Source of the DNA: Cryptomeria japonica | Taxonomy: Eukaryota; Streptophyta; Pinopsida; Cupressales; Cupressaceae | Length of the DNA stretch: 64,000 nucleotides | Assembly: GCF_030272615.1 (NCBI RefSeq) | Contig: NC_081415.1 | Span: 419,800,257-419,864,256 of the forward strand | Direction: 5' to 3' | Part shown: positions 12,901 to 24,900 of the stretch, in pieces | Position numbering within the stretch: position 1 is the stretch's first letter | How the letters are laid out: the number at the start of each line of letters is the position of its first letter | The notes under the pieces: generated by a model | The model's input: only the letters and a program-made list of their open reading frames with translations | Databases searched by the model: none | What the model was told of the DNA's origin: nothing | Program-made: the position numbers and the translations under genes

Positions 12901-15900
12901 AACTCCTAATCTTTTACAGTGGTCAACCTTGCTTCAAATAAAGAAACTCCTTTTTGAAGATGTGAGTAATTGATGTAACCAAGTGGAAGATACCATCCAT
13001 CCTATTCATGATAAGATCATCGAGATAATGTGTATCATTCTTGACAAAAGAATGGAAATTGAAGCGGATGTGAACGTTCAAGAGCTAGAAAGAAAGATAA
13101 AGGTTATCTTCCAAGGAGAAGGTGGATCGATCACAGAAAAACAGTTGGATCTTATGCATACCACTATGTTTCATATTGATAAGACAAAAGAACTTGAGCA
13201 TGGATGGGAGGTCTTACTTCTTACAGCCTTTGATGAGGTGGTTCACCTAGAGGAGCATATGAAGAATCTACCTAAGATTCCTATTTCTGAAATTGAGAGC
13301 ATGACATCCAGATTCATCGAATATGCCAAGAAGGAGAAAGAGAAAGGAAATAAAATTCTAGAAGAAAGTTTGTTATGATCTCATTTGGCATGTCGCGTTC
13401 CTATTGGAGGATGCTTCCTCAATTTCCGTGTCAGCATGTGTTATCTCTCATTGGTTGATTCATTATGATGATTATCCAAATAGGGTTTTCATTTATATCA
13501 AACCCTAATTAGGGTTTAGGTGGCAGGGTCTTGACCCTTGATCTCCATTCGATCTCGGCCTTTCATTGTATTTGGAAGCTCTATATAAGCTCCACTCATT
13601 TCATTTGTAAAGGTTAATAATAAGGAGAATAGGAATAAGAGCACTTAATAGTTGATAGCAAGAGACAATATTGAATTTGATAGAATAGAAGAGAAAGCAA
13701 TAATAGCAAGAGTTAGACTTGAAGAATTGTTGTTATTTGGCCAATGGATTATGAAACATTGAAGTTATGGTGTTTTAGCTCAATCCTTGAAGCTTATTGC
13801 ATGTTTCTTCTATCTTCTCAAGCTAATCTTTTGATGATAATTTTAGTATTAGATTTCATGATGGAATGTTGTATTTGATACATTGTGAAGCTTGTTATCC
13901 ATACCACTAGCTTCCTTGCTGATTGTAAGCGAGCCTTGTGTGGTCAACCGGAGCATTTAAAAGTGTTTTAAGTTCGATTATTGTTTAACCCTTGATATGC
14001 ATTCAATTGATGGTGTCTATGGTTGACAGTGATTTGAAAACCTTAAAACATCCTTAGAAGATTGCATTAGTTCTAGCAAAGTTGTTCATGTATGGCGATG
14101 CTATAACTAGTTGAGTTTCACTTATATCGTTTCTTCATCCATTCATGCTAGAGTAGTTTAGAATTCCCTCTAAAGCCTCACCTTTGGCCTTTTTTGAAAA
14201 TCATTTAGTAGTATTAGGGAAAATCCTTTACTACAAACCATCTGCTAATCAATTGTTGAGTATTTTCGAACCATAAATGCCCTTTGATGTAACAATAATT
14301 ACAACGACCAACTAGGCTTATCCACACGTAGAAATCCTACATTCGGAACCTTGGAGTCTTTCTTGGATGAACCTTAAGCAAATCTTCAGCATCCAAAAGA
14401 TTTTGTTCATGAGAGGGTAAGATACTTTGGTATTCTATTCTGAGTTTGCATGTGCCTAGTGAACACATCAACACTATCCACTCATTCACTTTCAGATTTG
14501 TACAAGGGCTCGTGAAAAATCCTAATGAAACATTGAACAACCAAAAACAATACATTAAAAAAGCAAATAGGTGCACATTAAAAAGCGAGCAAAGTTGAAG
14601 ACTTCTTAAGTTTTACCTTGGCAGGCAACCAAACACTAACTAATCACAATCAAGTTAAGCAACAAAATAATAGTACATATATATCAAACTTGTAACCTAA
14701 CCTTCTGATACTCTTCTCCCGCATTGAAAATACTTCCACATCTAAAGCAAACATAAGGAGATGTCTCCATACATCTGAAAACCTCAAATCGAGTTTCTTC
14801 CTGTCTCTCTATGACTTGAAGTGTTTCTTGAAAATTGGGAAACTTCTTATAGAAGTTCCTTATAATATCCTATAATAATAAATTGCACTTTTTTTCCAGA
14901 AATAATATTTGGTTAAGAGAACAAGAAAAACTAAAAAAATACACTTATAGACTTGTAATTTTCTATTTTTTGCATGAAAATTCATGAATTTCTTTTTGGT
15001 GAAAAATATTCTTATCAAATTCCAAAGAGGTATTAGCACAAAGAGAATTAATAATAAGGCTTAAGATGTCTATGTGCACTGAAATGTTATCAATTAAATG
15101 AAAATATAACAATCCAAGTACCTCATACCATGCTTTTATAGTTAAACTAATGTCATTCTTATGGTCTAACGTCACAGTGATGATTATAAAATTAAATTAA
15201 AATTAATCTTTGATTTCATCAACATCTAAAACTGTTCTTTAAGATGTTTTTTTTAAGGCATCATACAAGAAGATAATGAATGGAGAACTGCATACGTATG
15301 TGGGTCTGGTTCTAAAAGACATACCAAGCGTTCCATCCATAGAAATGAAAATCGCCATGAATCGCCTAAACTCAGCGAGTCCGAGTCTGAGTCATACTCG
15401 CCGAGTCTCTGGGACTCGGACTCGGACTCGGACTCGTCCGAGTCTGGCAAGCAAAATCGCCAGACTCGCTGAGTTGGCGAGTTTGGCTCAAACTCGGCGA
15501 GTCCTGAGCCCCAAACTCAACTACTGGCTAGGTTGGTAAAATGACAAAAAAAAAGCATTTTAAATTTTTTTTTTTAAATGAATGGTATCGTCTTTGTTCA
15601 CTACAACCTCCGCCTGAGAATGAGAAAAATTAGGGTTACAACATGCCAGCCAATAGAAAAATAACACGCGACGGCTTTATTAAATAATAAGTTTTTTTGG
15701 CCTCGCGGGGCGCTGCCCCTCAACCCCGCAAGGGGCGATGCCCCTTGACCCCACCTTGGGGGCGCTGCCCCCAAACCCCCGTTGAAAAATATGGGGGGAA
15801 ACTGCGTCGATAGAAGTAGGGAAAATTTAACCTCTGAGTCTGACACTGATTGGATCGACCAGGTAGATATAGGGGCTGAGACTGTAGCCATGGCAGAGGA

Positions 15901-18900
15901 GGAGCGGAGAGCACGAGCATAGACAGGAGATTCAAAGGCAGATAGTGACACGGATGTTCCTGATGTTGGTAAGCATGGCATGGTGTCACGGGGAGCGGCT
16001 ATGGTTGTCGAATCATCCAGGACCTACCTTAGACGCCTTCGCAGAGGGCCGGAGCCGGAGGGTGCACACCTCCTCTGAGCCATAGGCTTGTAGTTGTATT
16101 TACCTTTGGTATTTGTATGAAACATTTGATGATGATCATATGATGACATGGATTTTTTATTCCATGAGTTTTGTAATATTGTATACATTTGACAATATTT
16201 ATATATCTATGTTTGTTATTTCCTTCAGCTACAATTTGCGTTTATGCTTATGTGATTGATGTATACTTGTGTATGTAATCAAATGAGCCGAGTTTGATGA
16301 TGTTATTGTGTCTTTAAGGTGTATTCAATAAAGGGTGCCTGAAACAAGTTTTAAATCTTTAAAAATCTCTAAATTTCTTGAGTTTTTCACTTTCCCGAGT
16401 CCAGTCGAGTCTGACGCCGAGTCCCGAGTCCGAGTCCGAGTCGGCCTTGTCGAGTCCGAGTCCCGTTTCTTTGGTTCCATCCCATTGTAATCAGTCATAT
16501 TGTGCTGATTTCAACTTTAAACATTCAACCGTATTCCTTTGATGTTGTATATATCTGTTTGACATTAAGCATGTTTAACTCAGTACTAGCTGAGGTATCT
16601 TAACGGTTTTTGTTTGGTGTGGGGGCCATTTCTATGATTTTAGCAATTCAAAGGTCTTTAATTGATTGTATGTGGCTACTCATAATGTTTCTAGCCTTAG
16701 GTGGTTAGTTCTTTTTGAAAAAGGTTGTATTGGACATGTTTTCTGACAAGTGATAGGTTATGGAGCATTGGTATTCAAAGGCCAGGCATATGCATCATGT
16801 GCTTTGCCAATGAGGAAACGTCTAATCATTGATTACTAAATTGCCCATTTGCTTCAAAGTGCTGGGACTGGTTGTTAGAATCATTGGGATAGTTTTCTCC
16901 AAGACCAGTGGATTTATACGATTTTATGGTAAGCTGACCAAAGCTGATGTCGAGTGTGACATGGAGTAACATATGGATAGCTGCCCCTTCCATGCTTCTT
17001 TGGCATATTTAGGAGGAGCGGAATAGGAGACTTTTTTGCAATCAAAGTATGAATGTGGAGGATGATATCAGAAAATTTGAAGAGGGGATTTGTGAGCTGG
17101 TCAATGTGAATCAAAAGAATCAAAAACAACTCTCAGTTTACATTTTGGGACAACGAAATCCAGAAGAAATAGCCTATGTTAAAACTGCCATCAGGCAATA
17201 TAACAAGTTAAAAGTAGGCGTGAGGCCGGATGGGTCACTCTAGGTGTTGGCCGATACAAACTGAACTTTGACAAGGCTGCTAAAGGGAATCCGGGTCCGG
17301 CCGGAGCAGGTTGCATTATTACAAATGAAAGAGGTGAATGTCTATGGGCCCTATCAAGGAAACTTGGGATTACTACCGACAAGAATGCGGAATTTGAAGC
17401 TTTGGCACGGGGACTTTGGCTTTGTGTGGAAAAAGAATTGAAGGATTTTGATATCGAGGGCGATTCCCAAATTTGCATCAACGCAGTCTATAGGAAGCAG
17501 GTCTAAAATTGGAAATTGAAACCATGGATTGAAAAGATTTAGGAGTGTCTTCAGTGGATGGGGAACACATCTATATCTCATGTTTTCAGGGAAGCTAATA
17601 AAGTGGCTGATTATTTAGCCAATTGTGCAATAACATTGGATGGAATTGAGTCTGTGTGAAGCTTCACAGCTGTGGCCTGAATTAGAACAAGTTGTAGATA
17701 AGGAGAAAATGGGGGGTTGACAAGGCATTGGTTGATTGAAGGGACAATTCACGTTGGTGTTTTGGCGATGGTATGATAAATCCTTACTATGGGCTCTGCT
17801 TGAGGAGGGCTCGTGATTAACTATGAAGTGACACCAATTGAGAGGGTATGAAGGATATCATTGCTCTTATTCTTAAAATACAGCATGTGGTGGTCTTGGC
17901 TGAATATCCCAAATTTTTCATCAATATAGAGGATGAACAATATGATATGTGAGGTAGGAAGTGTCGATCGATTAGATTGTTCACAAGGATAAGATATTGG
18001 GTCTGGTCCAGATGATTTGTCTGTGGCAGCTCGACCGATCTTTGATGTATATAGTGAATTGGTTGGGGCAGTGGTTCATGTTATAAAAGCATGTCTTTGG
18101 ACAATGTCGGGGTGTATAGATACGACTTGTCTCTGGTTCCTATTGCAAAAGGTTTCCTAGTGATGGCTAATCAATTTGGTGTGAGGTGCAAATGTGCTAA
18201 CGAGTCCCATGAGGAACAGATTGCCTCTCTCTTGTAGCTCCGAGATGATAAGGCTCGTGAAGCTATAATAAAGGTGGTCGGGGCCAATTTCTTGGATGAT
18301 AGACATGTACATGATGGGCTTGTTTACAAGCGATTCCTCTCCCTCACAGTTCAAGTGTTAGGCTACATTCTGTGGGGTGTGCATATTGCAAGGAAGACTG
18401 TGTGCAAAGATAATCTCAATGTTGTTTGTGCGGCAGTGGACAACCTCCAAGTGCCAGAATCAAAAGTTATGTTAGGCGTTATGGATTTGAATGTTGAGGG
18501 AAAGAAGGTAAAGATGGATAAAGCTTAGGGCATGTTTAAAAAGGGAGCTGAAAAGAGGCACAATGTTGATGATTTCAAGGCATTTATAAATGCCAATAGT
18601 GGTCTTTTGCCTCAAGAAGTTGTAGTTAAGATGTTGAATATTGGTGCAGGAATAGGCTTTTTCTATCACAAATACTAAGCCTCTAGCAAACTATGTAACT
18701 AGTTTTTATATTAAATATAAGGGAGCTAACCCCTATGGTAGTGCATATATATTGTTCACATAAGTTCTAGCCTGCCTCGATAAAATCAATCTACCGAAAT
18801 ATGTCTAACTAAATAACTGTCATTGGGTACCTTGCATTTGGTCCGAGTATGCATAACGGTATGATACAAGTCACAATTTGATGTGGGTCCTCTCTTAGGT

Positions 18901-21900
18901 ATGCCCAAGGTACCACCTAGGCATATCAAGGACCCACAACGAATCTAAGTTCCCAAGCAATACCTTAGGTGTATCCAAGAAGAACCCAAGCCAAAAAAGG
19001 TGCTTATTTCAACCAAAAAAACATTTTTTTTATCTTTGCACTCTCCTCAATACATAATTTCACCGTAAAGAAACTTTATTTGGTATTTGCAACTCATTTG
19101 ATAGACACAAAGCACCAAGAAGAGCATTTTTTTCCTCAAAGTTGCTATTGTTTGGTTTTGAAGGTTACTTCAAGCGTCTTTGAAGGTGAGGGCCATTGTG
19201 ACGTTTTCACACATTACCCCATTACAAATGGGGACCCCCACTTTTTGCTTGATAACATAGTTGTTTTAGCTTAGTCGTCTAGTTTTGCACTAATTTTGGT
19301 ATCTTTAACTTGTTGCTTGTGAGGGGATGCAATACCTTTGTCGTCAAGATGTGATCAAGTGAAGCAATCTAGTAGCAATCAAGCCCCCCTCTACACTAGT
19401 TTGGAGTCTTCTCAACTCTAAGAGTCAAGTGATAGGTGAGAGTCAAGGTAGTCATTGGGTGATGCTTCACAATGCAACCTCTAGGTCAAGTCAAGGTGAG
19501 TCTCAAGATAGATAAGTAATCAAGTGAGGCAGTGACTTTTATCCTTAGTTTGCTAGAATCCACAACTTGGATGCCTTTTGATCAATGTGAGTCAATGATG
19601 ATGAAATGCAACGTTTATCTTTCAAATCCACACTCGGGATGAGGTGCTCAACCATTCAATGAATAAGGTGAAGTGCTTGGTGAAAGTGATTTTGTACTTA
19701 GAAAAATTTTGGAGAAGCAGTGCAACACTAAGTCAATCGTGTAACAATACTATCTTTCACTTGGTGAAATTCAAGAACTTGAGAGACGAAGTGAGTTTTG
19801 TCCATCACCTCATGAAATCCACGACCTTGTTAAATCCACGACCTAGTGGTGATGAATTCAACTAGTCTTTGAGTGCAAGAAACTCATAGCTAGAAGTCAA
19901 TGAAGGTGTTGATCGAGTGAGTTGCATCATTCTCAAGTGTTGATGAACAATCTTGAACTAGGTGAAGTGAAATGAAGATCAAGTCGAGGTGGAGGTCACA
20001 CTTGCAATGTTTGTCCTTGACTTGCTCAAATCCACGTCCTAAGAGGTGTGGTGATGACTTTTGTCCTTGAGTTGCCAAAATCCGCAACCTAGGGAGTCCA
20101 AGGCTTGAAGATCTTTGAAGGCAATAATGAATGAGAGTGATGCTATCCTTAAACCTTAATGAATGATAATGAAGATGCCTTGGAGTAAATTGGATGAAGA
20201 AGTCTTGATGATAAAGGTGGGTGATGATGATCAATCCTAGATGAAGAGTGGTGGGCTCGTGCAAAATATGTTTTGAATTTCATTGAGCCCATCATGAGCA
20301 TGATTATGTATGTTGATACTAACTGCCCATGTTTAGCTGAAATTTATGATGGCACGGACTCTATAGTGGAAAAAATAAGAACATTAATACAAGCCAAGGA
20401 ACATGAGCCAATGGAAACATTTTTCAAAATTGCGTGTTAACCATTGGAACAAAATGACCACCCTATTACATCTATTGAGCAAGTTTGGTCACTTCATATC
20501 TTAAAGAATCATGATGTTTCCACTCTTCATGACAAATATAGGAAAAGTGTTGATGAGTGATGGTATCTACATGGTCAAGGCTCCATTTTCTTGCAGCCTC
20601 TTGCAATTAAAATACTCTCCCAAGTATGTATCTTTTTATTTTTTATTTTTCTTGTTTTTCATCTGATGCTATTATGTTATATATTATATTTTATATTTAT
20701 AATGTTATAATTTTATAATTTACGTTTAAAGTTTTGAATTTATAAAATTAAGTACTGAATGTTGCATGCAAACTCAAAAGGTTGCAAGTTCTTCTTCAAC
20801 TAAGCAGAATTGGAGTACATATTCCTTCATCCACTCAGTCAAGTGCAACCATTTGGGTGAAAAAAAGTAGAGGATTTGGTCTATATACACTCCAACCTTC
20901 ATCTCTTGTCACATAAGAACCTGAATACAATGAGGGTGTGTAAAAGAATTGGGATCTAACCTCTAATTGTGCTGATTTAGATGCTACAATTGAACAGCTT
21001 GCCGAAGTTTCTATGGATGAGGCAGCTTCTGCACTTGACGCACCTAGTGGGAGAGGCAATCTAGTTGATTGTGGTTCAAACTCAAAAGGTTGCAAGTTCT
21101 TCTTCAACTAAGCAGAATTGGAGTACATATTCCTTCATCCACTCAGTCAAGTGCAACCATTTGGGTGAAAAAAAGTAGAGGATTTGGTCTATATACACTC
21201 CAACCTTCATCTCTTGTCACATAAGAACCTGAATACAATGAGGGTGTGTAAAAGAATTGGGATCTAACCTCTAATTGTGCTGATTTGGATGCTACAATTG
21301 AACAGCTTGCCGAAGTTTCTATGGATGAGGCAGCTTCTGCACTTGACGCACCTAGTGGGAGAGGCAATCTAGTTGATTGTGGTTCAAATGAAATTGAACC
21401 AAATGTTGACCTTGATGCTTTTGATGAAGAAGAATATAAAGGCTATTAAATATTGATTGTAATTTGAATTTTCATTGTTTAATGACATTATGAGACTTGA
21501 GCATATTCACTTTTGCAAATTATGAATATGAGGTATTTAAATATTCTAATTATTGGCAATTATGATTATCACTATTCTACTTCTTAGAATTAAATTTATA
21601 ATTTGAACATATACCCAAGGGAAAAAAAATTCCATACCGAGTTCTAATTCTCGTACCCGCACCCATACCCAAACCAACAACTTAGCTAAATAATGATAAG
21701 TTAATAAAAGCCATAAATTTAACAAACCTGATTTGAATCCACCAAATTAGGTTTGCAAAAAAGGTTCAAATTCGTGATTCCCTCAAATATTTTCAAAAAT
21801 AAGGTTTTATTGATCAATATCAACTAGTTATTGTTGTGACGTATTCACACATCGCCCCATTGCAAATGGGGACCCCCACTTTTTGCTTTCTGGGGTTAGC

Positions 21901-24900
21901 CCTTTTGGTTTTGTTATTAGTCGTTTTAGTGTCTTAGCCTTTGCATTGAAGGGATTGAGTCAAGTGGATCTCCTCCAGAGGTCAGGTCAATTGAGTGATT
22001 AGGGGTTATTTAGATCATTCCTAGGGTTTTTTTTTTGTGTACTATCCAGTCGCACTTCAAGTTGCTAAATCAAACCTTGGTTGTATGCATAATGTCCTCC
22101 TAGGTCCCGTCCCTTACATCAAGGATAGAGCGAATTCGCCTTAAGAAGTCTGGAATGTCATCCTGATCCTCAAATGTCCTGAAATTTGGCTAAGTCTGGA
22201 ATGTCATCCTGATCCTGAAATTTGACTAAGTTTGGAAAATTGAAGAATCCTCCAAAAACTAGATTTTGCATTATAACTCCTGGAGGTCCGAAACCACTCT
22301 CAAACATCTTGACAATATATATGGAATATAACTTAAAGTATAAGTGACATTTACTTAAATGTTATATTCCATATATGAATCCTAACGGAGAAACTAACAT
22401 GTCAAATTTCACTCCTGACCCTTCCAAAGGGTCCAAAGCAAATTTCAATTTCGCTCCTCACCCTTCCAAAGGGTCCAGAGCGAATTCCCTTATATCTCCC
22501 TTCTTGGTCTTAATTTGCCTCATAAACCTTGTCCTTATGGCGTAGTTGAGAGAGTGTTGAGGTGTGAAACAAAGTGAAGTGATGAAAAGTAAGGAATTTG
22601 AGCATAATTGCAAATTTCGCTCGTGACCCTTCCAAAGGGTCCAGAGCGAAATTTCCCAAAGACCTAAGATTTCACCTAAGTCATTGAATGGTTGAGTTAA
22701 TTTGCAAGACTATGGAAGGAAATGCATCAAGGGATGATTCTAAGGCAAAGCCAAGTGGAAAACAAGGTGAATTGAGCCTAGAGGACAAATTTCGCTCCTA
22801 ACCCTTCCAAAGGGTCCAAAGCGAATTCCTCCATAAGGCATTCTACCTTGCCCAAAACCATGAACCAATCCTCGTCCCAAGCATAATTGAAGGCAAAGTA
22901 CTTGTTTGGATAAGGAAATGTTGGAGATGAAGTCAAGATTTGAGCCTAAATGTGAATTTCGCTCCTTACCCTTCCAAAGGGTCCAGAGCGAAATTCTTGA
23001 ATGACCTTATTTCCTCACTAAAACTTTGAAGTAAATGCCACTTTGAGAGCAAGTCGACTTGGCGATGATAGGAGAAACCTTGAGAAGTTATATCCAAGGC
23101 AAGGAAAGGAGAAAGGAGGTGTGAAATGTGCTCAAAGACAAATTTTGCTCCTGACCTTTCCAAAGGGTCCAGAGCAAAATTTCCCATAACCCCTATTTGC
23201 TCCTTGTTATGACTAAGACTTTGACTTCTATGGCATAGTTGGGAAGGTTTTGATGCATACTGGTCTTTGAAAGGTAGTTTAAGGCAATAAAGTGGTGAAA
23301 ATCAACCCAAAGGAAGAATTTCGCTCCTGACCCTTCCAAAGGATCCAGAGCAAATGTCATGTCCCCTCTTTAGTATGACATGACACTTTACGTGGATTTG
23401 CCTATTCCAGACTCTCGTAGGCAGATGGTTGTGATGAGAGAGTCATTTTGGTGTTTATTTGGTGATTGGATGGCTCATTATGCTCTTGGAGACATTATAT
23501 TTATTATATTTTATTATTACTTTTTATTTGGGGCCAAAATGTTATTGAGGTGCACTTTTTATTTTATGAAGTTACTTTTTATCTAAAAAAGTGCAATGAG
23601 GTTTTAAAAGACTATTATGGATACTTCTAGAAAGCTAAGAGGCTTCTAGAAGATTCTATTATGGATACTTCTAGAAAGTCATGGATACTTCTAGAAAGAC
23701 TAAGAGGCTTCTAGAAGATTCTATTATGGATACTTCTAGAAAGTTATGGATACTTCTAGAGGAAGATTCTAAAAAGTGTATAAATAGACCCCATGGGTCT
23801 CTCATTTGGCATCGAAGTCTATTTTCTCTAGTGCATCTACTTGAGCATTTGTGGAGCTTGAAGGTCTGCAAATATCATTGATCTTTGGGAACGATAACTC
23901 CCTTAGATTAGCATAACTGAGGAAGTGAAATATCTTCTAAAGGGTTGCGTTATTGGAGATGGTACTCGGCCATTTCATGTTGGATTTCAATTGAAGGTTG
24001 ATTTGAGGGCTTGTATTTGGTGAATAAGGGTTTTGAATTCATCCCAGCTCAAAATTTGGTACTGCAGCCGCACAGTACGACCCAGGTACGGCCTGCAGCA
24101 GGGACAGTACGGTAGTGACAGCAGGGCATTCTTGGGACAGTCCAGTCCTCCTTTCATCAGCATTTCATAATCGGAGTTCAAGGAGCGATTTCCAAGTTCC
24201 ATTGCATGGTTTTTGTTGTCAATTTTTATGATAGAAGTGCATAGTTGTAACAGTCATATATGTATTCAGAAAACAGTCCATTGTAATCAGACATTGCTAT
24301 CTTGTAGTTGGATTGATATAGTAGAGAAGGTGCATTGCAAGGTCATTGTTCATGTGTGATAGTTTATACATTCTCTTGTCATAAATTCAGTGCTCATGTG
24401 TAAGAGTTTGTAACAGTCATACATTTTTAGAAAATTAGTCTACTGAACAATGCAATCAGAATTTGGGAAATTCATGATATATTAGCATTGAAGTCCTTGC
24501 ATGAATATTTAGAGTTTCATTATTGTTTATTGTGTTACATTTCAATATTGGAATTGTTATCTCAATTGTACTTGATGCTCAAAACAACTATCATATTGAA
24601 ACACTACATCACAAACAAAACAATTCAATGCATGCCAAGTGTTTGACAAATTGTCTCAGTTCAGATTTGGGGTTTATTAGTGGCCTTTATAGTAAGGGTC
24701 ATTACAGCAAAATCCTCAATTTGACTCTTTTTTTTGCCTAATGCATTAAAAAGACCTTGTTTTGAGTTAAATGGATGGCAAATTGACTTGATTGTGGTGA
24801 GAAGAAATTGGATAAATCAAGTTTGAAGTGAGTTGAGGAGAGAAGTGGTGTGGAATCAACCCAAATCATGAATTTCGCTCCTAACCCTTCCAAAGGGTCC

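Larger units (their letters stand above)
8126..14473 (+). mobile_element. element A: giant LTR-like unit with hairpin array and ORF
   Basis: From left to right: a hairpin-capped start (CCCAT...ATGGG then GGACCCC, as in element C), an array of short hairpins (8280-9485), a leader, a decayed ~3.2-kb ORF of unknown family (10179-13378), a core promoter (13500-13589) and a right end reading GAACACATCAACA at 14473. The right ~1 kb is clearly related to the right end of element C. I found no convincing 5-bp target duplication for A, so its left edge (TGTTC at 8126) is a guess. It has no gag-pol, so it is either a solo giant LTR or a non-autonomous LTR element. Confidence 0.6.

Noticed and set aside
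13500-13517. Interstitial telomere repeat
   Set aside because: Only two TTTAGGG-type units back to back, forming one palindrome; it is not an array.
8126-14473. A firm 5-bp target duplication for element A
   Set aside because: CTTCA on the left and CTATC on the right do not match; the left boundary stays uncertain.
15253-15539. ORFs rich in Ser-Glu-Ser or Arg-Thr on both strands
   Set aside because: They arise from the GAGTC sub-terminal repeats of the hAT; any frame through that repeat is open and low in complexity.
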